Positions 21,911 through 31,829 of a stretch of 64,000 nucleotides of DNA are shown in pieces. The stretch comes from Blasia pusilla (lineage: Eukaryota; Marchantiophyta; Marchantiopsida; Blasiales), in assembly GCA_050084515.1 (NCBI GenBank), contig CM114272.1, forward strand, positions 56,792,001 through 56,856,000. The letters run 5' to 3'. How positions within the stretch are numbered: position 1 is the first letter of the stretch; each line of letters begins with the position of its first letter. The notes under the pieces were generated by a model. The model was given only the letters and a program-made list of their open reading frames with translations, made no database searches and had not been told where the DNA came from. Both the position numbers and the translations under genes were made by a program.

Positions 21911-22300
21911 ACTATCCGGAGGTTTCATTAGGGAGACTATGTGTACTTGTAGCATACGGCATCCACCACGTTGGGTGCGATTGTAGGACGCACTATCTTG
22001 AGGGTGCGTGAGATTTTGCCATCCGGTGTTCTCTTATTGGAGGGATGTGATGGTATAGTTTGGAAGGACCATGCACGTAACTGTGCGCCCTGTCATCTTC
22101 CAAAAATTGACGGTATAGTTGATCCGAGCTGAGCAGTAGTTCTTGTAGGCTTGCGGTGTATGTTGTGTGGTTTCACCCGTGGTGCAGCCATTATGCTAGT
22201 CTGTGATGGGTGTTCGAGAGGATGGCATATAGTATGTCTGACGCCATCTCTCACTAGGGTCCCTAAGGGATGATGGATGTGTTCAAGATGTATGTAGGGA
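21905..22300 (+). pseudogene. Integrase C-terminal barrel-like region and PHD finger
   Basis: After a stop the frame continues with GDYVYL-stop-H, the start of the usual gypsy integrase C-terminal barrel, where the stop takes the place of a polar residue (TAG for probable CAG). From 22157 to 22291 it reads CMLCGFTRGAAIMLVCDGC, then SRGWHIVCL, PSLTRVPKG, stop, WMCSRC. This is the C4HC3 PHD pattern: C-x2-C, C-x2-C, H-x2-C, then W-x-C-x2-C. PHD fingers read histone H3 tails, usually the N-terminus or K4me3. In plant chromoviruses this position usually holds a chromodomain. A PHD here would be a different targeting module. A TGA splits it just before the final Trp. Confidence 0.85.
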
Positions 22301-22466
22301 AGGTAGTTCTAGATTCCAACTTGTGTTAGTGACATGGATGACAAGAAGGCGACTAACGATGGGGCCACATGAGCAGCCGGCCTTTTTGCTCTTAGCGTCC
22401 GAGAGATATATGTCATGGTACATAGGGATAGATGGCTATTTGGAGTTAGAGGGACCTAACCACCAG

Positions 22467-22476
22467 CTAGGGGGGC
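22467..22476 (+). other. Polypurine tract candidate
   Basis: GCTAGGGGGGCGA immediately precedes TTGGAGATATTTT at 22479, the start of the repeated LTR-like sequence. Purine-rich tracts at this position prime plus-strand synthesis in LTR retrotransposons. Confidence 0.45.
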
Positions 22477-22478
22477 GA

Positions 22479-23115
22479 TTGGAGATATTTTTGTGCTCCT
22501 TTTCTCGTTGTTTGGATGCCATGAGTTAGCATGGGATCGTGCATATTTGTGTGTATGTTTGTCGACAGCGATATATGTTGTGTAGCGATGTGTATACGCG
22601 TGACAATTGTCACGACTTTTTAGGATAGATTGAAGAGATCTGGTCAAGCGCCTTAGTGAGTAGAGGAGGACATGCTCAAGAGGTTGAAGATGACTTGCTG
22701 AACTCCTAGGAGACCTGAGAGAGCAAGTTTCCCCTTCGTTTCGGTTCATTTGGAGCCATAGAGAGAAACTTACTATTTTGGATAAGTTTCCATATTTGAT
22801 ACAATTAACTTTCCATTTTGGGAATTGGCTGTTGAACCGCTATAGCAGGTCAAGAACCAAGGAGGTGACATGCAAGCATAGGTTACCAAGGAGAGAGCTT
22901 GGGAGAGGGAAGGGGGTATACCTCAAGGAGAGAGAGCTTGAGAGCTCATTCTTTCTTTGTTGAATCTCGTGGCATGAGGCGGCGGAGCTATGGCCCCTTG
23001 CCTTGCGATTATAACCCAAGCCTCTCATTAGGAGAGTGGGTTTGGTTTGACATTGAGAGAGAGTGAACACATTTGAGAGCTATGGTGTTGAGAGAGATTG
23101 GATCTATTTGATTTA
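22479..23115 (+). repeat. LTR-like sequence of the gypsy element
   Basis: The first 125 bp or so (TTGGAGATATTTTTG..., with TTGTTTGGATGCCATGAGTTAGCAT) recur at 23116, 637 bp downstream. The internal part (about 22720-22830: GTTTCCCCTTCGTTTCGGTTCATTTGGAG) also resembles 46100-46210. It follows the polypurine tract, so it is most likely the 3' LTR. No TG...CA boundaries are clear. Confidence 0.55.
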
Positions 23116-23245
23116 TTGGAGATATTTTGGTACTTCTTGTCTCATTGTTTGGATGCCATGAGTTAGCATAGGATCGTGCGTGTTTGTGTGTATGTTTGTC
23201 AACAAAAATGTATGTAGTGTATCAATGTGTATGGGCACGAAAACT
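23116..23245 (+). repeat. Second copy of the LTR head
   Basis: TTGGAGATATTTTGGTAC... repeats the start of the 22479 sequence, sharing TGTTTGGATGCCATGAGTTAGCAT and TTTGTGTGTATGTTTGTC. Similarity fades by about 23245. It may be a tandem LTR, such as arises from a two-LTR circle or unequal exchange, truncated on its right. Confidence 0.55.
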
Positions 23246-24318
23246 ATTAAACTACTCCTTCTATTGATACCTAAGTCTTCCTTTCTTGTTGCCTTATTAT
23301 TTTATTGTATATTTTGTACCTTGTCCTCATGGTTTCCATAAGGAAACAATCGGCCCATTTCCTTGATTGTCTTCCTCCAATGCTATGCTAGTTTTTGGAA
23401 CTCCTTCTTTGTGCTCGCCAGAGACTTGCTTCCCATCTTATCAAAATACTCAATATAGTTTGATAAGATGGGAACCATTTGTTGACATTGGTAAATGCCT
23501 TCAGGGGTGAAAGTAGTAAGTTCTTTGGATTCCTAGTAGGGATAAGAGCTAGGTTCCATGAAAATGGAGATGTCCGTCCTAGGGACGGACATAAGTCTAT
23601 AAACGTGGATATGTCTGCCGACACAGCCTTTGTTCGGGTGCAATTGTGCGTCTTTCCCTAGAAGATTTAATCACATGAGTCCAAAAACTACTTCTATATT
23701 TTTGGGAGTTTTTCATCGATCCATTTTCATTGAAAATTTGTAGATAGGTTAGATATAACTGAATGATGAAATGACCCAAATTTCACATGAAGATGATATA
23801 TTTGAACTAGACCAAAAATGGACACACCCTATATCCCTAGAAGGTTTAATCACATGAGTCCAATATGGAACAATAACATGGTTGCATAAAAATGGACAAG
23901 TCCTTCCTTAGGACGGATACGGACGGACAAGTCTGGATATGTCCATTCATATGGGTTCTAAGAGTTGGGATCCACATTTTTAATCCATGATGGAAGGTAA
24001 GGCAAGGATGAGAGGAGCAATGAGGGAGGGTGGAGTGGAGATGGAGGGAGGAAGAAATGAGGGAGTATGAAACACAAAGGCAAGTAAGGGGAATGAGAAA
24101 GAAGGGAAAGGTGGAGCCCATACGGACAAGTCCTTCTATAAGATGGACATAAGTCCACGGACACACACTTTGTCCACATGCAACCTTGAACAATAACCAT
24201 TTAATATGTATTTTTCAACTTTTGGTCACAAGAGTCATGGTGTAGAATGAACAACCACATATGATATGATTAGAGAGGCGGTACCATCAATGGCTCATAC
24301 TCCAGGATACACTACTAG
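23245..24318. repeat. Noncoding region with GGACATGTCC-type repeats
   Basis: No gene is recognised. Short repeat copies occur at about 23556-23645, 23879-23945 and 24117-24185. They share the words GGTTGCATAAAAATGGACA, GTCCTTCCTTAGGACGGA, GGACATAAGTCC, CGGACACA and GTCCACATGCAACC. Arms GGTTGCAT and ATGCAACC mark the outer ends, so these look like very small foldback elements. Confidence 0.5.
23430..23474. repeat. Perfect hairpin, 16-bp arms
   Basis: TTCCCATCTTATCAAA pairs exactly with TTTGATAAGATGGGAA around a 13-base loop. It is in a noncoding region and may be a foldback repeat or a small-RNA-type hairpin. Confidence 0.65.
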
Positions 24319-24736
24319 CGAGGTTGCATAGAAGCGGACAAGCCTAGACATGTCCACGGACATGCTACTTTGTTATCCGAGCCTACAAAGCCCGTAGCGT
24401 AGACTTGGGCTGGCCGAGCCCATATCAGTTTTGTGGCCCGTACGTAGCTTGCTCTTGTCTATGATAGGCTTGCAACCTGCGGGCTCAACTGGGGATATTG
24501 AGCTCGCTTGAACCACCCAATGGGAGCCCAATCTATCTTGCAAGCTTGGCTACGGGGAGGTGTAGGCTGCGCGTGGGCCACAAAATGGATGCGGGTCCAT
24601 CTTGCCTGAGTCTACTCTACGGGAAAAAGGGCAGGCTCGTATGCGGGCCGCGGGTTCCTTGGTGTGCATAGACATGTTCATCCTAGAGATGGACATCAAT
24701 CCGCGGACACAAAAAATTTCCACATGCAACCTCGAT
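24318..24736. mobile_element. Small foldback element with GC-rich core (MITE-like)
   Basis: It begins GCGAGGTTGCATA and ends ATGCAACCTCG, an 11-bp terminal inverted repeat. Each end continues into GGACA...GGACATG-type repeat. The core (about 24373-24660) is a GC-rich tract of GGGCC and GCGGGC words like those at 3.9 and 63.7 kb. There is no open reading frame of note and no clear target duplication. Confidence 0.45.
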
Positions 24737-24739
24737 TGC

Positions 24740-25555
24740 TAGGCAAGAGCACCTCCATATCCTACCTTCAACTATACAAGCAACCTCTTGTCGGAGAGTT
24801 GATCTTATTCTATTTGCACGTGGATTTCGGATATTGGGTGATGTGGTGGTTGCCTATCCAACATTTTCTCACTTGATATGTTCAGTGGTATATACTAAAT
24901 GTTCTATAGCTAAAGCAACAACAAGAATCAAGAAGTTAAGTTATCATGTGAGGCATGTGACCCACTGATTTATTTATTTCTCAATGGAAGTATTTGGAAA
25001 TTTGTGTCTTTTGATACTTTTGTAAAAAGATTTGCTCATCACTCCCTCTAGAATCACCACCTTGCTCCTTCTTGTAGTCCTCTTCTCTCTCTCTAGTCAC
25101 TACTCATTTTTTATAATGCATCTTGGTGGTCTTAAATGTGCACAAACTCCGATGTTGATACGTCAAGTGGAAGTGGTTGGGGGTTGCTCACCTCATATCC
25201 ATGATTCAATTCATGTCTTATCAAGTTATCATTACAACCAAGAGCATTTTTATCAAATTTGCTTAAAGGTATTAATATTGTAGCTCATTGAGTTGGTGTT
25301 ATTTTTTCAATAAATTTTATTGTGCATTTTTTTATTACATTCCTTATTGGGATGTTAATTATTATATTGTTTGTCCTCTTAAAAATTTATTCATGTAATA
25401 AGTTTCACAAAACCTATAAGAAATTTTCTAACATAAATGTAGATCTAGATTTGGCATTTGAAAAACACTTCGATCATCTAACTCTACGAAAACTTGATGG
25501 AAAATAATTTAGAATATACCCTCTCCCAGAAAAAAACGACATTTTATTACCCTTG
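24740..25555. other. Unassigned AT-rich region
   Basis: The open frames at 25032-25283 and 25322-25507 are hydrophobic and low-complexity, without codon-level support. Nothing else recognised. Confidence 0.35.
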
Positions 25556-25589
25556 CATGGCACAAATCATACACTAAATCATATCTAAT

Positions 25590-25995
25590 TTAGGCGGTCT
25601 TAGCGGCTTCTGATTTCTATTTCAAGAGTTTGCCCGCCTAAATCTGTGGTCACGTCGACCCATTCTTCGTGTAAGGTAATCTTCCATTCGGTGATAAAGT
25701 GTTCCGGCTCAATTTCTTCCTCTATCTCTGACCTGCTCTTGAACTCTCACATCCATGTCGTGAATAGCGCGGCTTAGGATCGGAGGATAGTCTCATGGGG
25801 ATATGCGTAAAACAAGTATGTGGACACAATGCTATCTCTGAGCCCTTCGATGATTTTGCAGTTTTTGTGCGTATCCTCTGATCGTGCTCTCGTATTGATC
25901 CCATCAACTGAATTTGTTTTCCCCGTCACCCACATCCAAGTCTGCGGGCATCCGTGTCCCAGAGATGGAAATCCTTTGAAATTAATCAATCCCAT
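25590..25995 (-). pseudogene. Unrecognised coding remnant in the CpG-richer island
   Basis: The minus strand stays in one frame through CKIIEGLRDSIVSTYLFYA, YPHETILRS, stop, AALFTTWM, stop, then EIEPEHFITEWKITLHEEWV, DVTTDLGGQTLEIEIRSR and a stop at about 25590. The charged, non-repetitive composition and continuity across two stops argue for a real ancestral exon. No family is recognised. Competing plus-strand and other-frame open stretches (25820-26107, 25722-25907) look like shadows. It could be the last exon of a host gene extending to the right. Confidence 0.4.
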
Positions 25996-27850
25996 CCTCG
26001 TGAAGCAACCCGTGCGCGTACCATTTATGCCATCGCTACGTGATCTGCTGGCTTGTACCTATGTGTTCGTGAATTCGCTCGACCGTCGATCTGTTCAGGG
26101 CTTCTAGAACTGCCAATTTCTAGCTCCGGTTCGTGGTATCGATCGACGATTCGACTTGTGGGATGTGGTTGACGTGGTTAATCATGAAGGTGATATACAA
26201 GGGTTACTAGCCACCCTATACCCTCGACCCTACATGGGCAACTGAAAAATTGGAAACGCTTGTACGACTTTCAAGATAAGGCGCGGACTCTCGGCGGTTC
26301 TTGAGACTTAAAATTCCGGATCTCGATCGAGGCAGCGAGCATTTGATTCAAAAATGGAGATCATCCGACTCGATGAAGATCAGAAGACGTAGCCTTCATC
26401 TGTGGGTGCTGACGCTGACAGCGATGTGCATTCCATGGGGTTAATTTCGAGCAAATAAATTGGCATCTTGCTTGGCGTGCTCGAACGGTTTTTCACACCA
26501 TGAGACTGATCCCGCAGATGCCCTGTCAGGAGAGGGCTGACCCCGGAAATGCGAACATGTGTGTATTCGAGTCTCCTCGATCATTGAAGATCTGCTTCAG
26601 CTGAAAGTCCCGCTCATTGAATCGTAGAACTGAAAAGGCCGTTGAATCTCTCGGGTAGAGGTATCGATAATCTATCATCACGAAACAAGAAGAGAATGAG
26701 TTATACGTACACAGCCCTTCAAGCTAGAGATTTTCACATTCAGATTCCATCGCAAATCGGCAATTGCTAGCGATGATTTCCACATGATTGGGTGAAATAA
26801 ATTAATGCCAATGGCGAAAGATGAATGTATGGTATTGCATTCAGAATAAAACTAATTTTCTTCAGAGCAAGACTCACATGACATGGGCACAGTATCTTAG
26901 GTCGACACGACACTCTATCGCTCCCACTAGTTTGGACATCACCGTAGTCGTTCTCAGTACTCTCAGAAGCTGTTAGCCAAGGTGGGCTAGTGTCGTCACT
27001 GAAGACCTAGAATGACAATGTGCCCACGATCGATCAGCCTCCAGCCCACAACACTTCGTCGGCTAGCTCAAATGCAGATGCATGAAATGGAATATCTGGG
27101 AGTGCACGCTTGCAACATAAGTTGCCCAGCGGCTCATAAGAATTCCAAGTAGAATCCAACTTACATCGTTATAGCTGGTCATTGTACGCGCTCACCAGGT
27201 CGATCGACGGATATATAGTCAAGAACTCTCGGTGTTCAAAATAGAGAATTCGGAGAGACCCTCGACCGTTTCCAGCCAATTAATATAACAACTCTAGTTT
27301 GAAAACTACAACAGTATACCCTAATGGAATGGTTCCCCACCCGGCACTGAAGTCACCGATTCCTAGTCGATCAGATAACAACGTTGAGAGTGACGTATAG
27401 CAGCTAGCAAGTCGAACAGACGTAGAGCTTTCTTCCTGTCTCTCTCGTTCTTTTCCTTAAGGGAGACAGATTGAGACCTCGGAGGAAATCTGCAACTACG
27501 TACCGAACTTACTTTGCTTAGGTTAGGCAGAAAGCTAAGTCGGCGATCGAACTAGAGAATCTGGTGAAGTCAGCATGAGCAGGGGATCAACGGGGTCTAG
27601 CTGATGAAGAGAAAGCTTTCCAGCTCTGAGCATATATATGCATAAATATACGTCTATATGCAACCGCTCCTCAACAGATGCAGGCTTTATCGGCAGTAGA
27701 AGCGGCTCACATATCGACTATGTTTGAATTGTTCGTAGCTAGCTAGCTAGTTGGGAGCTGTTGCAACGTGCAGGCATGAATCGGATCCGTGTCGTGCGTT
27801 GGATCCTGTCGAACGAGTGTCTGGGTTGGACTTTGAATAATTCCAAGCTA

Positions 27851-27874
27851 GGTCGACCGATCGATCGGTCAACC
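27851..27874. repeat. 24-bp palindrome with perfect 16-bp core
   Basis: The core GACCGATCGATCGGTC is perfectly self-complementary, and the flanking GGTC/AACC extend it with one mismatch. It lies in the CpG-richer island. A regulatory role is possible but not shown. Confidence 0.55.
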
Positions 27875-30012
27875 TGCGACCCGAGACCGGTCGCTTTCCT
27901 AAGAATTTCAGCTCTGGCAATCACGAACACGTCAACATCCATGGAATCTTCAATTTTAGATCAAATTGTACAGTTCCATTCATACCCAAAGCCTCAGGCT
28001 GAGCCCCTGCAAGCGCTCATATACGCTAAGGCTCCGAATACTATTCTTCGAATTCGAAGATGTTATAGAGCTACGTTGAAATTGGTCAGCGGGATTCAAT
28101 AAATGGGGCCAGGTAAAAATGCTTGGGAGATTTCACAAGTCATGGACAGATTTCACTAACACGCGAAATTCGCCCCAGCAGTCCGCAAGAGTTTTTGAAG
28201 GGGGTTTTCTCATTTTCCGCTTATGAACATTGGAGAAGAGAGCTCAAAATGGAAGCCATGGGGTGAAAATGAGAGACTTATTGGAAGACTGCATCGCGAA
28301 GTAATTTCTTAGCTAGGTACATTAGAGCCTTGGAGTCCTTAGGCACACGTTAGCGTACATACATTGACGTTGACTTCGTAGGGTCTCTGGTTGATATTTG
28401 ATTAAACCCTCCTAGCGCGTGATCCGCGACCCCAGATTTCAATATATTTGGGTTCCGACCCATTCGCCCCCACTTCCGCAAGAGCGGATTCGAATCGCCC
28501 CCGAAGAGTTTAAATAGCCAGAAAATCGGCTAAAATAGGTGTCCACTTACGTTCTCATCATCCTATTGCATCAAATGTGTAGAAATTCCCCTCATTTTTC
28601 ATGTTCTTTCAGTGAATTCCACCTCGTGTTTCATGTCGTTTCCGTGTGCTATACTTCCTCCTTCCACGAGCCAAATTTCTATAGGACGATCAAACATGCT
28701 GTGCCCCTCACTGTGCTTGTCAGAAGTCGACATACGCAGCGATCGATCCAACCGGAGCGTGTCCACTGGCGGATTGGATGCGGTGAACTTACTATGTATC
28801 GACTTCCAATTCCACGGAATCCTCCGATCACAAAACGCCCCTTCGTGCGGCCCGGGCTACCTGACTGCTCGACAGATTGCTGTCCTCCCTGGATCACCCC
28901 GTATCTTTGACCCACCCAACTACTCGATCCCACCCATGTTTCCAGAGCTCCGGATCTCACATGTTTCCACTAGACAAACGGACAAAATTAATGCTGGAAT
29001 TGCAACCTTGTACAGTCGTTGACTGCTTGTCCACTGCAGTGAACTGTATATCTCTACCGCTAGCTTAATTTACACCGAAAGACTCGGGCGCGGCCCAGAA
29101 CGTCCCGTACATCCAATTGATCCATCCTAGCTACAGGTGGAACTGCAGATACCGTCAAATTCTCTTCGAAATTTGGCACAAGTGCTTCAGTGCAGATCGG
29201 GAGAACCAGTGCCGACTCGGATACTTCAAGTTTTCGTCTCCTCCTTCTCCTCCTCTACATGTGATGGTGTGCGCCCGAAAATCCGCCAGAGCAGAATTGT
29301 CAACGCCGATTTCGGCAGCCGTTTGTTAGTTTAAATTCACCTCTGGAATTTCATTGAAGTGAGGAGCGGGAATCAGGCAAGCAGCCATGCCACGTCTGGA
29401 TACAAACAAACGAGAGCGCCACGAAGATGTTTGTTTGTAGGACGAGAAATAATATGGTACTATCCAAAGCGGTAACTTTCGTCGTAGTCAGCGCACTTGG
29501 TTGTTACGCCGGAAGCATCACAAGGAAGCTAGTCGTGCGTACTTAAGATCCGTGGGGGCCGAGTGTGTAGCATTTTCCTCCACGTGGTCAAATTCGATAT
29601 ATTTAGATGCCAGTACCACCTGACTTGGTTTCCAGGGCCAGATTATGTACTACGAAACAGGTTCGGAGTAGCGTGAAAACCTAACGGAGAAGTGCGATAC
29701 CGGAACGCAATCTCCACGGTCTCGCCTTTCTTACGTGGTCTCTAAACACAATGCATGGAAAGGTCGAGTTTTATCTTTACAATCTGCTGATCGGTGTGGA
29801 TCGTAGAACTAATTCGTGAAGGAGGAGTTGCAACAAAGGAGTGGTACCTCGAGAAGAAGTGACATGTGCTAAGGTTTCATGTGTTTATGGTTGCAATTAC
29901 AAAACCGGAACCAAACGTGAATTAAGACGGATCCGGATGAGACGTTTAGGGTGAAAGGGTGAGAATCGGAGTCGAGTTCCGATGAGACGTGGTGAAAGGG
30001 TGACTAGCATTT

Positions 30013-30046
30013 GAGTTTTCGATTGTATTTTCGACAATCGAAACTC
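30013..30046. repeat. Inverted repeat just outside the Mutator-like element
   Basis: GAGTTTTCGATTGT and ACAATCGAAACTC are complementary apart from one extra T and are separated by a short loop. It is noncoding. Confidence 0.5.
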
Positions 30047-30223
30047 TTAATCCGAGATGTGCATTGGAAAGCTTAAACGGAACTTCTAACCCATGGAAAG
30101 GTTGAACTTTATTTTACAATTTTCTGATTGGTGCGGCAAGGTAGAACTAATCGTTGCAATAAAGACGAAGGGTCCTTCAACATGATTGTGGCATGACAAC
30201 TTGTTTGAGTTGAGGAGTGGTAG

Positions 30224-30232
30224 AGATTGCGG
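30224..30232. repeat. Target-site duplication, left (AGATTGCGG)
   Basis: It is identical to 44724-44732. With the next G it could be a 10-bp duplication. Confidence 0.8.
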
Positions 30233-30312
30233 GAGGTATTCGCTTAAGCGGCCCCCAATCTATCTTTTGTGCCTAGGGCAACCCACTCCAACTATTTTCA
30301 CTTAAGAGGCCC
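30233..30312 (+). repeat. MULE terminal inverted repeat, left
   Basis: The first 17 bases are a perfect complement of the right end; the remaining 60 or so are similar with small gaps, ending in AGAGGCCC. No similarity continues inward. Confidence 0.85.
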
Positions 30313-30551
30313 TTTCATGGTAAGGATTTGTGTCGGCACCGAGCAAAATCGGTGTTGTTCTCATAGCTCGTGGTCGTAGTAGGAGGCCTCACACCCAATA
30401 GCAAATGGCAGGAGAATACAAGAGAAACCTGCGTCTAAATACGTAAATATAATTTAGTTTGAGAGTAGTATCATTCCTAATCCAGGGGTCTGTTCGAGGG
30501 TCATGTAGGAGACGGAGGTGATCATGTGGAAAAGAGTTTAGGGCGAGTAAG

Positions 30552-31530
30552 GTGTTTCAGAGCTTGAATCGAGAGGTGGCTAAATACATAGTGGCTACTT
30601 GGGTGCCAAGTATTCAGATTACAAGTATTCAGATTAGAAATCGCTACAATGTTTCCTCGGCGTGGAGACTTGCTTGTGTCCAAGCTGAGTGTGGAGACTT
30701 GCCTGTGTCCAAGCTGAGTACTTTGGACAATGATAGGTCATCGGAGATGGGGTTCCCTCCCACTTGGGTGAATGGTAGGGTTGTGCAAGTCATTTTGAAT
30801 GATGCAAGACGCTATACATATCCCGCATGTGCATTTAGAGGGAAAAGGGTCATGGGAAATTGCAATAGAACAGTTGAGCCACGTGGAAACATACGAGGAG
30901 GTATTGATCATGTATGTGGCAAACACGGATCAGTGAAAAAGTGGATGTTTTTCGTGCGTTTGATCAGGATGCTTTGATGAGTACCAACTACACAACCTAC
31001 ACAAATTCATCGTTTGGCAAGGTGGTGATGCCTTGATGGGAATGTCTGCTACTGAATTTGACAAGATGAGTATTGACGAGCAAGTTCTTCATGTTCAAGC
31101 ACAATCCAGTGGTCTTTGGATGTTTCTTGTGGAGCATAGGCTAGGAGCTTGTGAGAGTAATCTTCATACAGCCACCCAGAACCTCCTCGTGCCCAGGAAG
31201 TCCCTCCCACTTGTGGTTAATGTTAGCCATGATCATCAGACGGGTGATAGCATTCCATTACCATTTGTCCAAGTTGTGACCAGCTGTCTAAGAGGACATA
31301 ATCTTAGTGAAAGTCCGCAAGATGACTTGCATGTTATTCTCAAGTCTGTCCTACATCAGGCTGAAGGCGTGCAAATGAAAATTGAGGACATAGTGGCAAA
31401 GGTCCATCTCCTTCATAGGCAGCTCGAAGAAGTTCGCAATGGGCTCACCTCATCACATGCGGTTAATAGTAGCTTGATAGTTATCTTGAAGGAAGCCCTT
31501 CGTCACGAACCAAATATTGCATCTCACTGA
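30552..31530 (+). pseudogene. RPA1 (replication protein A large subunit) C-terminal-like fragment
   Basis: RPA1 binds single-stranded DNA, and its C-terminal OB fold (DBD-C) has a zinc ribbon starting with a YPAC motif. Here 30552-30977 reads RRYTYPACAFRGKRVMGNCN and HVCGKHG. After a frame change near 30945, AFDQDALM and then, in the frame from about 31020, GGDALMGMSATEFDKM, DEQV and SSGLWMFLVEHRL follow, resembling the G.....E......W.F.V ending of the RPA1 fold. The tail (31150-31530) is unrecognised and ends at a TGA. The ribbon cysteines are incomplete and two frame changes are needed, so it is probably a decayed cargo gene. RPA-like proteins are classic Helitron passengers, but here the context is a MULE. 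Confidence 0.45.
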
Positions 31531-31829
31531 GAGGAGTTTCGTGATGTGTGTTATGTACTCGCTTTAATAATAAGATCTTCTATCATATTTTTTGCTGTAT
31601 AGGCTCATGCCGATAGAACAACCGTCATTGTGAGCTATTTGCTATAGAGAAACTGCGGCTAAAGAGAAATAGAGTGCGACTAAAGAGAAATAGGATAGAT
31701 TTGTCAAATGTTGCTCATTAAATGTAGCACCCATGAACCTTAGGGATAATATGCACACGGAAACATATATCCTCATAAATTTCTCAAAAAGATGAATTAA
31801 AACATTAGATTGTATACAATGATGTACTA

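Larger units (their letters stand above)
15916..23245 (+). mobile_element. Ty3/gypsy retrotransposon with DNA methyltransferase and PHD finger (decayed)
   Basis: The order on the plus strand is gag-like region (15945-17010), two CCHC knuckles (17061-17210), a linker, a DNMT3-like cytosine methyltransferase (17859-19025), RT-RNase H (19368-20800), integrase (21131-21907), PHD finger (22157-22291), a polypurine tract (22467-22476) and LTR-like direct repeats (22479 and 23116). RT-RNase H before integrase is the gypsy order. No 5' LTR was found; the 5' end abuts a Copia fragment, so the element is 5'-truncated or nested. Stops and at least four frame changes make it inactive. Many stops sit where CAG or CGA would be expected. 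A D-T/S-G protease motif was not recognised. Confidence 0.88.
26000..30223. other. Low-repeat island without an assigned gene
   Basis: Composition changes here: CpG words (CGATCGA, TCGACG) are frequent and the AT-rich repeats of the flanks are absent. This suggests DNA less affected by methylation decay, such as a host gene or regulatory region. Open frames at 27761-28102, 28539-29022 and 29117-29334 show no recognised domain, and exon structure could not be resolved by eye. An AGCT run lies at about 27736-27752 and a TATA-rich stretch at 27630-27660. An imperfect direct repeat (GCATGGAAAGGT...GTAGAACTAAT) occurs near 29752-29815 and 30091-30155. Confidence 0.4.

Noticed and set aside
22141-22291. 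Reading the Cys-rich region after integrase as a third zinc knuckle or a chromodomain
   Set aside because: The C-x2-C, C-x2-C, H-x2-C, W-x-C-x2-C spacing fits a PHD finger; no chromodomain aromatic cage pattern is visible.
28481-28520. GGATTCGAATC-like T-loop of a tRNA
   Set aside because: The flanking bases do not form a T stem, and no acceptor stem, D arm or anticodon arm can be built around it.
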